Source: Methanobacteriota archaeon (lineage in GTDB: Archaea; Thermoplasmatota; Poseidoniia; Poseidoniales; Thalassarchaeaceae). Taken from it: a DNA stretch of 39,983 bases. Below the pieces are notes generated by a model. The model did not search any database and had not been told where the DNA came from. It saw nothing but the letters and a program-made list of their open reading frames with translations. This document shows, in pieces, positions 25,662 through 33,174 of the stretch (position 1 is the stretch's first letter; every line of letters begins with the position of its first letter). Made by a program: the position numbers and the translations under genes. The stretch is taken from positions 57,456-97,438 of the forward strand of contig PAVV01000004.1 of the NCBI GenBank assembly GCA_002713185.1. Reading direction: 5' to 3'.

Positions 25662-26614
25662 GTGCTCCGTCCGAGGGAGGGGCATCTAGGGATGGATATG
25701 GAAGGGGCCTCCTAAGATTAGCCAAAGACGAAAGGGTAGTTGTCCTAGAAGCAGATCTGGGCAAATCTACAAAGTCATGCCACTTTAGAGAAGGCTTTCC
25801 TGAAAGAACTGTATCCATCGGGATCGCAGAGCAGAATATGATGCTAGTAGCCGCTGGATTGGCTTCTTCCGGAAAAATCCCTTTTGCTAGCACTTTCGCC
25901 ATATTTACCGAGAGGGCTTTCGAACAAGTGAGGAATGGAATTGCAAGGCCGGGGCTATCAGTCCATATCTGTGGGAGTCATGGTGGCATTCACACTGGTT
26001 CTGATGGAAGCAGTGCTCAGTCTATCGAAGATTTGGGGATATACAGATCAATTCCAAAAATGACCATCCTCCACCCATGTGATGATTTTTCGGCAGAAGA
26101 GCTCACAGTAAAGCTACTCAATAACGAAGGTCCATCATATATGAGGACTGCAAGAAACAAAACATCTAGGATTTATGATGGGGATTCGGCTAGAAATTTG
26201 GAAATTGGTAAAGGTAGCACCATTATTGAAGGGAGGGATGTTGCAATAATTTCGTGTGGAGTAATGGTTGAACGGTCAATAGAAGCTGCAAGGATTCTTG
26301 AAGATGAGGGAATAGCCTGTTCAGTAATAGATATGCACACAATTAAACCTCTGGACTTGGAGCTATTAACTGACCTGGCAGAAAAATGTGGTTGCCTAGT
26401 TACAGCAGAAGATCACTCGGTAATTGGAGGACTCGGGAGTGCTGTTTCAGAGTGGACTGCAAAGAATAAACCGATTCCAGTTGAAATGGTGGGAGTGAAT
26501 GATAGATTTGGAGAAAGTGGTGGCACATCTGAGTTAATGACTATGATGGGATTGGATGCGATTTCCATATGTTCGGCCGTTAGGAAATGTATTAACCGTA
26601 AAAATATGCAATAA
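25658..26614 (+). CDS. Transketolase, C-terminal subunit
   Basis: Partner of the preceding gene, carrying the pyrimidine-binding and C-terminal domains. SIGIAEQNMMLVAAGLA holds the catalytic Glu that activates thiamine diphosphate. GSHGGIHTGSDGSSAQSIEDL is the conserved substrate-side block, and DMHTIKPLD starts the last domain. The 318-residue length is typical. GGAGG seven bases before the ATG is one of the clearest ribosome-binding sites in the window. Confidence 0.94.
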   Translation: MSAPSEGGASRDGYGRGLLRLAKDERVVVLEADLGKSTKSCHFREGFPERTVSIGIAEQNMMLVAAGLASSGKIPFASTFAIFTERAFEQVRNGIARPGLSVHICGSHGGIHTGSDGSSAQSIEDLGIYRSIPKMTILHPCDDFSAEELTVKLLNNEGPSYMRTARNKTSRIYDGDSARNLEIGKGSTIIEGRDVAIISCGVMVERSIEAARILEDEGIACSVIDMHTIKPLDLELLTDLAEKCGCLVTAEDHSVIGGLGSAVSEWTAKNKPIPVEMVGVNDRFGESGGTSELMTMMGLDAISICSAVRKCINRKNMQ

Positions 26615-26670
26615 TTGCGTTCATTATAGGGTTCATTTCATAGGGGTATTGATGCCGAGAATCTATCGTT

Positions 26671-27261
26671 ATGACTGATCCAGACGCAGTGAGAAGGCTT
26701 CTTTCGGGCGAGATTAACCCCGAGGAGATAGACGGTGATTCAAGTCTCTATTCCATGGCAGAGAGGATTTACGGTAGCGAAGCACTTGAAGAAATGGGCG
26801 TGTTAGCACCAGAGATTTCTACCCATGAGCCACTCCCTGAAGCTACTCCAATTACTAGTGATGTTAGCTTGCCTGATTTTCAACCAATTATTCCTTTGAA
26901 TAAGGCTATGGAGTCCTCAAAACGCGGAAGACCCAGATATGTGCTAATTATGATGGGCTTATTTGGTTCAATATTCGCACTCTACAATATGGTATTCGGA
27001 ATTGGATCTGTGCTATGCTCTACAGGCGTTGCGGATATGAGGGAGATATGTAATGACGACTACGGTCAAACTAAGCTTGTTTTCACGGAAGGTTACTCAT
27101 GGGATGGAATCCACCAGATTGAATCTTGGGTTAAGCCCATGGGCTCCCCTCTACTCGGGGATCTGATTTTGCTAGGACTTTGTTTATCATTGGTAGTTAT
27201 GGGCCTAGTTTGGAGAAGGCGCTCAGTACATCTTGGAGACGAACTGCCTCTTGCTGGTTAA
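26671..27261 (+). CDS. Two-helix membrane protein of unknown function
   Basis: A 196-residue protein. Residues 1-85 are acidic, soluble and probably cytoplasmic. A first helix (YVLIMMGLFGSIFALYNMVFGIG) is followed by a ~50-residue loop with two Cys (SVLCSTG and REICNDD) that could form a disulphide outside the cell. A second helix (LLGDLILLGLCLSLVVMGLVW) precedes RRRS. No family recognised. Its 3' end overlaps the end of proS by 39 bases, tail to tail. Confidence 0.6.
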   Translation: MTDPDAVRRLLSGEINPEEIDGDSSLYSMAERIYGSEALEEMGVLAPEISTHEPLPEATPITSDVSLPDFQPIIPLNKAMESSKRGRPRYVLIMMGLFGSIFALYNMVFGIGSVLCSTGVADMREICNDDYGQTKLVFTEGYSWDGIHQIESWVKPMGSPLLGDLILLGLCLSLVVMGLVWRRRSVHLGDELPLAG

Positions 27262-28740
27262 ATTGCCGGTAATAACACAAGGCTTATCGGAGTCAAATTC
27301 GCGATCAGATTCCCCAAGAAGAGTTAATCCAGTCTTCTTCTCGAGAATCTCGGCATCTGAGTCATTACCTGAAAATGGGAGCTCGTAAACTATTCCATCT
27401 TCGATTTTATCTTCGAATGAATCGTCATGAGGGATTTTCTCAAGAGGAAATGGTTTTACGAGTTGCGAAACCAATTTCTCAGCCCTTAATCTAAGTTCAT
27501 CTGAAACTGAATCCAATAGCTCAAAAATTTTGCTAGGGGCATCATCCAAGCTAACTTCCACTTTCCCCCCGGTCCTCAATGACACTATACATTTACCCGA
27601 AGAAAGGTCTCTTGGCCCCAACTCTACTCTCAGAGGGACGCCCTTAATTTCCCAGTCGAAGTGTTTTACACCCGGCCTGACATCTCTGAAATCTATTTCC
27701 ACCCTTAAACCGCGATTCGTCAGTCTCTCGGACAATTCTTCAACGGCAGCAGTTACATTTGGATCGGTGTGAGCTGCTATGGGCATTACAATTACCTGAA
27801 ATGGGGCAACTGATGGTGGCATTATTAGGCCATTATCATCGCCATGCATTCCTACTACGGCACCCAGTAACCTCTCTGACATTCCAAAAGTTGTCTGGTG
27901 GCAAGATTTGGTATTTCCCTCAGAGTCTTCGTAAGTTAGATCGAAGGCTTCGGCCCATTGATCACGATAGTGATGATAGGTTGCAACCTGAAGGGTACGC
28001 CCGTTGGGCATGACTACATCGGCTGCTTTGGTATACCAAGCACCCGGGAAAGTATCCCAAACAGGCCTTTTACACACTATGGAAGGGAGGCATAATTCTC
28101 GCAAAATCCTCCGAACCATTTCAGCGTCCTCTTCGATCTGCGAATCAGCACCATTTTGATCAGCGTGAACGGTATGTGCCTCAAAAAAATGAATTTCTCT
28201 AACTCGGATGAAGGATCTAGTTTGCTTTGTTTCATAACGGAAAGTATTGACGATTTGAAAAGTCTTCAGAGGTAAGTCGGCATGACTTCGCACCCAAAGA
28301 GAGAACATTGAATACATTGGCGTCTCGGATGTAGGTCTCAGAAACATGGGCACTTCTAACTCATTTTCACCACCATGAGTAACCCAATATACTTCTTTTT
28401 TGAATCCTGATTCTTCTTCATCTAATCTTAATTCCGAGGGATCTACTCCTGCCTCCCTTGCAGCCTTTAGCCTAGAAACAAGACTATTCTCTTTATCCAA
28501 TAGGTCTTCTGGAACTAGCAAAGGAAAGCGGTATTCCTGATGGTTTGTCCTTCGCATCTCAGACCTTGCAAGTGAATCAATGAGGCACATGGCCGAAAGG
28601 CCATACGGCTTCCAGACATCCATCCCCTTTATCGGATACCGCTTATCCACTAAATCGGCTATCTCGACGATTGATGGATACCATGAGTTAAAATCTGACT
28701 TTGGCGGGATTCCCCTTTTGGCCTTAGACGGTCTTGACAC
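27223..28740 (-). CDS. proS: Prolyl-tRNA synthetase (archaeal/eukaryotic type)
   Basis: Class II synthetase charging tRNA(Pro). The 505-residue protein has the archaeal layout without the bacterial editing insert. Motif 2 region: FQIVNTFRYETKQTRSFIRVREIHFFEAHT. GAWYTKAADVVMPNGRTLQVATYHHYRDQWAEAFD and SCHQTTFGMSERLLGAVVGMHGDDNGLIMPPSVAP follow as expected, then an anticodon-binding domain and the C-terminal zinc-domain region, ending in Tyr as in archaeal ProRS. The zinc domain looks Cys-poor. The start is GTG at 28740, with GGGG about eight bases upstream. coaBC ends 49 bases upstream on the same strand. Confidence 0.94.
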   Translation of the reverse strand: MSRPSKAKRGIPPKSDFNSWYPSIVEIADLVDKRYPIKGMDVWKPYGLSAMCLIDSLARSEMRRTNHQEYRFPLLVPEDLLDKENSLVSRLKAAREAGVDPSELRLDEEESGFKKEVYWVTHGGENELEVPMFLRPTSETPMYSMFSLWVRSHADLPLKTFQIVNTFRYETKQTRSFIRVREIHFFEAHTVHADQNGADSQIEEDAEMVRRILRELCLPSIVCKRPVWDTFPGAWYTKAADVVMPNGRTLQVATYHHYRDQWAEAFDLTYEDSEGNTKSCHQTTFGMSERLLGAVVGMHGDDNGLIMPPSVAPFQVIVMPIAAHTDPNVTAAVEELSERLTNRGLRVEIDFRDVRPGVKHFDWEIKGVPLRVELGPRDLSSGKCIVSLRTGGKVEVSLDDAPSKIFELLDSVSDELRLRAEKLVSQLVKPFPLEKIPHDDSFEDKIEDGIVYELPFSGNDSDAEILEKKTGLTLLGESDREFDSDKPCVITGNLTSKRQFVSKMY

Positions 28741-28789
28741 AATGGGTTCCCCAATGACCGGCGGCTTGAATCATTCGTTCAATTATTAC

Positions 28790-30007
28790 CTAATTCTCTG
28801 AAATTATTGATTCAAGAGTTTCGCATAACTCTTGAAGAGTAGTTATTTCCTGAACTTCATTATCGGAGAAAACAATTCTGCATCTAAGTGGCAATGATCC
28901 AGAGGCTTCGGAGATTAGATTTGCTATTACGGCATCCAAACCATATTTCGAGATCAGGTCATAAGCTCTAGGAATTAGGTGCTCCTCATCTGAGTCGTCC
29001 TCCAACTTGAAACCGATTCTCATTGAACCTGTGGTATACTTTGAGAGTTCGCCGAGGTGTTTTACTGAAGGATATAGTGTGAGATTCCATTCGCCAGTAT
29101 CACTTTTCCTCTTTCCTATTTCCTTTTGGGACTGATAATCAAGTATTGCTGCGGAATGAATCCACAAGCCCGGAGGATTGCTCGATGATGCCAAATCAAT
29201 ACAAAATTCAAGAATTCTGTCTGGGTCGGAAGTTTTTCTTATATCTGGCAATAAAAAACTTGGTTCGTACTTCGTCTCTCCCACCACACATATTACATCA
29301 TGGCCCATTCTGTAGAGGTATTCTGCGATTGACCAACCGGTCTTGCCACTAGAAGAGTTCTGGATAAAACGAATTGAGTCGATAGGTGATCTTGTGGCTC
29401 CAAGAGTTATCGCAATTCTAGTTCTTGCAGATAGTTTGGAGTTGATTATGTGGCAAAGTTTTGCAACTATTGAAACCGGATCAGGTTGTTTTCTCCTACC
29501 CTCGACTGAATCAGAAAGTAAGATTTCAACGCCTTTTTCAGTTACTGATTTCAGCAATTCGTCTGTTACAGGGTCATCAAAAAGATCGTTGTGCATTGAA
29601 GGAACAAATAGCATAGGAGTCTGATTTCCTGACGCGGCGGAAAGGGACATGAGTGCAGGAGAATCAATTATCCCATGGACAAATTTAGCGATGGTGTTCC
29701 TGGTCGCGGGTGCCAGTAGAACGCCATCGAAAGATTCTAATTGGGCCATTTTGTAATCCCATTCGTCGGTTACAGAGACTCCCCCAGCTCCCCAAGAAAC
29801 AGCTAATGGAGTAATTATTTTCTCAGCAGACTTAGTCAGAATCGGATAGACTGATCCGCCATATCTCCTAATTTCTCTAGAAATTTTAATTGATTCAGTT
29901 GCTGCTATTCCCCCAGAGATAACAAGGGCTATTCTTTTACCATCAAGACAGTCACTTATCCTGTCCACTCCGGTATCTTTGGTTTGATTCATTTCAAACA
30001 CCATCAT
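28790..30007 (-). CDS. coaBC: Phosphopantothenoylcysteine decarboxylase/synthase (CoaBC)
   Basis: Bifunctional coenzyme A enzyme. The N-terminal flavin decarboxylase domain has ALVISGGIAATESIKI and LLAPATRNTIAKFVHGI. The CoaB synthetase domain starts near residue 205 with ITLGATRSPIDSIRFIQNSSSGKTG and later has RIGFKLE. The usual active-site PAMN segment appears as PSMHNDLF, a mild deviation. The start is ATG at 30007 or 30004, and a TTG at 30016 is possible. GAGGT at 30019-30023 overlaps the thiolase stop, so translation is probably coupled. Confidence 0.9.
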   Translation of the reverse strand: MMVFEMNQTKDTGVDRISDCLDGKRIALVISGGIAATESIKISREIRRYGGSVYPILTKSAEKIITPLAVSWGAGGVSVTDEWDYKMAQLESFDGVLLAPATRNTIAKFVHGIIDSPALMSLSAASGNQTPMLFVPSMHNDLFDDPVTDELLKSVTEKGVEILLSDSVEGRRKQPDPVSIVAKLCHIINSKLSARTRIAITLGATRSPIDSIRFIQNSSSGKTGWSIAEYLYRMGHDVICVVGETKYEPSFLLPDIRKTSDPDRILEFCIDLASSSNPPGLWIHSAAILDYQSQKEIGKRKSDTGEWNLTLYPSVKHLGELSKYTTGSMRIGFKLEDDSDEEHLIPRAYDLISKYGLDAVIANLISEASGSLPLRCRIVFSDNEVQEITTLQELCETLESIISEN

Positions 30008-30021
30008 TGATCTCAATTACC

Positions 30022-31155
30022 TCAAAGAGATTCCAGAGCAATTGCCATCCCCATTCCCCCGCCAATACACATTGTCGCAATGGCTCTCCTTTTTCCAGTT
30101 CTTTTCAATATGCTTGCGGCTTTGCATGATATTCTTGCCCCAGATGCTCCGAGAGGGTGCCCGATGGAAATTGCCCCTCCGTCGACATTCACTTTGTCTG
30201 GATCAATTTCCAAATCCCTTACACAAGCAATACTTTGAGAAGAAAATGCTTCATTAATCTCGAAGATATCTACCTCAGATATGCTCCAACCAGTCCTTTC
30301 AAGGACTTGCTTAGTTGCTGAAATGGGCCCTAGCCCCATTAGATCAGGATTACAGCCAGTAACTGCGGATGAAATAATGGCTGCTAATGGATCCAACGAA
30401 TGTTTCTCTGCAAATTCTTCACTACAAATCAAAGCAAAGACCGCTCCATCAGTGAGAGGCGAGGCCGTTGCTGCTGTAACAGTCCCATTTTCAGAAAACG
30501 CTGGTTTCAGTTTAGACATGGACTCGAGAGAAGTTTCAGAACGGATACAGCCATCCTCAGCTATTTTTCCAGAATCAGATAAAATTGTAACTATTTCTTC
30601 ATCAAAGTGACCATTTGTAGCTGCATTAGAAGACTTATTATGAGATTCTAAGGCAAATATCTCCTGTTCCATTCTAGAAATAGAATACAAAGTAGCTACA
30701 TTTTCTGCAGTTTCCCCCATGTTGATGTATGCATCGGGATATTCGGCCTCCAAATTCGGATGTGGGCTCCAATTGAAGCCTCTCCTTTTCACTCTGGACA
30801 TGGACTCTATTCCTCCACTCAAAAAGCACTGGCCCCAACCGGAAGAAATACTGGAGGCGGCCGACAAAATTGCCTGCATTGAGGATCCGCAGAGACGGTT
30901 GATTGTAGAGCCGGGGACCTGATGTGGAAGTCCACTCAGGAAAGTCATCATGCGCCCAATGTTGTAACCCTGCTCCCCCTCGGGATATGCACATCCGACA
31001 ATTATGTCCTCGATTAGATTGTAATCAAAGTGAACCTCTCTTAGAAGTTCTCTTAGTACCTGAGAGGCCAATTCATCGGGCCTGACTGAAGAAAGCTGAC
31101 CCTTGTGAGCCCTTGTAAAGGGCGACCTCTTCCAATCTGCAATTACGGCCCTCAT
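30022..31155 (-). CDS. Thiolase (acetyl-CoA C-acyltransferase)
   Basis: Degradative/biosynthetic thiolase, 377 residues. The nucleophilic Cys89 is in NRLCGSSMQA, FEINEAFSSQ holds the Asn/Glu block, GGAISIGHPLGASGARI holds the catalytic His, and CIGGGMGMA holds the second Cys. The pattern is that of bacterial FadA/AtoB thiolases rather than the archaeal thiolase/HMG-CoA synthase pair, and no DUF35 partner is adjacent. Likely use is beta-oxidation or acetoacetyl-CoA formation. The stop overlaps the coaBC leader, linking a CoA-using enzyme with CoA synthesis. Confidence 0.92.
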   Translation of the reverse strand: MRAVIADWKRSPFTRAHKGQLSSVRPDELASQVLRELLREVHFDYNLIEDIIVGCAYPEGEQGYNIGRMMTFLSGLPHQVPGSTINRLCGSSMQAILSAASSISSGWGQCFLSGGIESMSRVKRRGFNWSPHPNLEAEYPDAYINMGETAENVATLYSISRMEQEIFALESHNKSSNAATNGHFDEEIVTILSDSGKIAEDGCIRSETSLESMSKLKPAFSENGTVTAATASPLTDGAVFALICSEEFAEKHSLDPLAAIISSAVTGCNPDLMGLGPISATKQVLERTGWSISEVDIFEINEAFSSQSIACVRDLEIDPDKVNVDGGAISIGHPLGASGARISCKAASILKRTGKRRAIATMCIGGGMGMAIALESL

Positions 31156-31223
31156 ATTTACTCGTCGGGCTATCAGGACATAACGATTGCCAGAAAATAA
31201 TTCAATTAGTGACCGAGGGGTTC

Positions 31224-31937
31224 ATGAATAATCTACCCCGGCGAAGTAACATGATTAGGGAATGCTCAGTGCATGGATATTTTTCAGATGATGACCTATG
31301 TCCGGCGTGTAATTCTGAAGGCAAGTTTGTTATGAGCACGAGAGAAAGAGATAGTATGGCAAGGAAACTAGCATTGGTACTAAGGCATGCGCCCGAAAAA
31401 TTCGATTTGGAAATGGATATTAACGGATGGATAGACGTCAGAGATATTGTCAGAAAATTCAAGGACGGAAGAAGAAGGCAACATTGGCTTAGGCCCCATC
31501 ATCTCTCAGCAATTTCTGAGACCGATCCCAAAGGCAGATATGAGGTAAGGGGCAACATGATGAGGGCTACATACGGTCACACTGTAGAAATTGAATTGGA
31601 TCTCCCTTCGACCGACATTCCCGACTCACTTTACTATCCATGCGATCCAGAAGAGTCTGGGAATTTACTAGATGTTGGAATCAGTCCTGGAGATAGATCC
31701 CATGTTCATCTATCTGCAAGCATCAGAGCTGCTGCTGAGGCTGGAAGATTTCATCACAAGGATCCTTCAATAATCGAAGTCGATACAGCTAGAATGGCGG
31801 CCTCTGGAGAGACAATTTGGCACGCTGGCGTAACTGTTTACTTGACTGACAGTGTAGCTGGAGAATATCTCTCATTAGTCGGGTCAGATGATCCCGAGCT
31901 CTCCTTACTCAGAGAAACTTGGCTCGAGGAAGAGTGA
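31224..31937 (+). CDS. kptA: RNA 2'-phosphotransferase KptA with N-terminal zinc ribbon
   Basis: Tpt1/KptA enzymes remove a 2'-phosphate from RNA with NAD+, making ADP-ribose 1''-2''-cyclic phosphate. RKLALVLRHAPEKFDLE gives the first Arg-His block, MRATYGHTVE corresponds to RAxQGHS, and HVHLSASIRAAAEAGRF and GVTVYLTDSV complete the fold. Before the core, ECSVHGYFSDDDLCPAC supplies a possible C-x2-H...C-x2-C zinc ribbon. GAGGGG three bases before the ATG at 31224 supports that start; GTG at 31209 and ATG at 31251 are alternatives. It ends exactly where the convergent gene ends. Confidence 0.9.
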   Translation: MNNLPRRSNMIRECSVHGYFSDDDLCPACNSEGKFVMSTRERDSMARKLALVLRHAPEKFDLEMDINGWIDVRDIVRKFKDGRRRQHWLRPHHLSAISETDPKGRYEVRGNMMRATYGHTVEIELDLPSTDIPDSLYYPCDPEESGNLLDVGISPGDRSHVHLSASIRAAAEAGRFHHKDPSIIEVDTARMAASGETIWHAGVTVYLTDSVAGEYLSLVGSDDPELSLLRETWLEEE

Positions 31938-32258
31938 CTAGAATTCGCCACAAACAGGACAAAATTCGAGATCATTTGACTTGATGGCTCCGCAAATGTG
32001 ACACTCTCCACTTTTCGAAATTGGTTTTACTTCAGAATTACTAGGTTTTCTAACAGGATTGGCCCTGTAAACAAATGGTGAGGAGGTTGATTTTTCTAAA
32101 TTCTCCAAAATTCCCCTGTATCTTATTGTTTCTGAAATGGCGATATCAATCTGTAAGAGCCGTCTTTCTCTCTCTCCTTTGTCCTCAATAGAGGATGCTT
32201 CGGCCAATTCTGACTGAAGCCACCTTTGGAATCTTTCGATCTCGGAAGTGCTCTCCAC
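31938..32258 (-). CDS. Small coiled-coil/zinc-ribbon protein
   Basis: A 106-residue protein with a charged, helical N-terminal half (residues 1-60, likely coiled coil) and a C-terminal zinc ribbon: CHICGAIKSNDLEFCPVCGEF, four Cys in two CxxC pairs. Such ribbons bind zinc and often nucleic acid or protein. No specific family recognised. The start is GTG at 32258, with GGTGGGG just upstream. It is divergent from the isopentenyl phosphate kinase gene, sharing the intergenic dyad. Confidence 0.65.
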   Translation of the reverse strand: MESTSEIERFQRWLQSELAEASSIEDKGERERRLLQIDIAISETIRYRGILENLEKSTSSPFVYRANPVRKPSNSEVKPISKSGECHICGAIKSNDLEFCPVCGEF

Positions 32259-32284
32259 AACCCCACCAACCAGTACTACTGATT

Positions 32285-32302
32285 AAAACTGTGTACAGTT
32301 TT
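32285..32302. promoter_or_regulatory. Dyad AAAACTGT-GT-ACAGTTTT, candidate operator
   Basis: Perfect 8-base inverted arms with a 2-base centre, lying in the divergent gap and ending three bases before the ipk TATA-like box. This is where an archaeal repressor or activator would meet the BRE/TATA. No upstream same-strand gene ends nearby, so a terminator is unlikely. Confidence 0.55.
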
Positions 32303-32305
32303 TTG

Positions 32306-32314
32306 AAAATATTA
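32306..32314 (+). promoter_or_regulatory. TATA-like box for isopentenyl phosphate kinase gene
   Basis: AAAATATTA, centred 34 bases before the ATG at 32344, would give a message with a leader of only a few bases. It directly follows the dyad at 32285-32302. Confidence 0.4.
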
Positions 32315-32343
32315 GAATATGAGAGTTGGGACCTTGCCTCAAT

Positions 32344-33141
32344 ATGGCCCCAAGAATTGTGATCAAGCTAGGTGGGGGATTGATTACAGATAAAGGCAAA
32401 ATGAAGACTTTTGATGAGGGAAGGATGGAAAACCTGGCTAAGGCAATATCTAATATTGCGGATCTAGGATTTGCGATAGTTTTAGTCCATGGAGCTGGAT
32501 CATTCGGACATCTGATAGCGAAAAAATGGGATATTGCAGGGGGATTGGAGTCTTCAATTTCTAAAGAACAAGGAAAGGCTGTCAATATGATTAGGTCTGA
32601 TATGCGCGAGTTATCAAATCTGGTAGCATCTAAGCTCGAAATAGAGGGTTTGTATAGCGAAAGCTTCCCTCCCTCTGAATGGGCAGAGGGTACTGGAACT
32701 GAATTCAAAGGTGAGTTGGGGATGTTCGAAAGGAGGGTTGACCAACCAATCCCCATAACATTTGGAGATGTAGTGGAAACTGGAAATGAGCAACAGTTTG
32801 GGATTCTATCCGGGGATGATCTGATGCTAAGAATCTCAAAGGATCTCCCAAGTGTGACTCATGCCATCTTCCTGATTGGCGATGCTGCGGGAGTAATGTC
32901 AGCACCTCCGGGTGAGGAGGGTTCTGAACTTATCGAACAATGGAGTAGCAATTCTCAAGCAAAGGCAAAACATGATGAAGAAATAGATGTAACAGGTGGT
33001 ATCTCATTGAAGATAGAGAGAGCAACCATGATTTCTGAATGCGTTGACAATGTATGGATAATTGATGGAAGAAAACCTGAAAGAATCCTCGAATTAATTG
33101 AGCATGGAGAAACCAGAGGCACTAGAATAGTGTACGGTTGA
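32344..33141 (+). CDS. Isopentenyl phosphate kinase
   Basis: Amino-acid-kinase-fold enzyme phosphorylating isopentenyl phosphate to isopentenyl diphosphate, the last step of the archaeal mevalonate pathway. The 265-residue protein opens with RIVIKLGGGLITDKG, has VHGAGSFGH with the catalytic His characteristic of this family, and has GILSGDDLMLRIS and VTGGISLKIE as nucleotide and Lys contacts. The ATG at 32344 fits the promoter; a TTG at 32326 is the alternative. The next gene, 33 bases downstream, encodes the enzymes that use its product. Confidence 0.92.
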   Translation: MAPRIVIKLGGGLITDKGKMKTFDEGRMENLAKAISNIADLGFAIVLVHGAGSFGHLIAKKWDIAGGLESSISKEQGKAVNMIRSDMRELSNLVASKLEIEGLYSESFPPSEWAEGTGTEFKGELGMFERRVDQPIPITFGDVVETGNEQQFGILSGDDLMLRISKDLPSVTHAIFLIGDAAGVMSAPPGEEGSELIEQWSSNSQAKAKHDEEIDVTGGISLKIERATMISECVDNVWIIDGRKPERILELIEHGETRGTRIVYG

Positions 33142-33174
33142 GTCTTCATATACGGACTCCATTCCCATCCATAT

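Noticed and set aside
32283-32756. 157-residue reading frame on the minus strand
   Set aside because: Lies opposite the start of isopentenyl phosphate kinase, shows no family motif, and would remove the shared promoter region.
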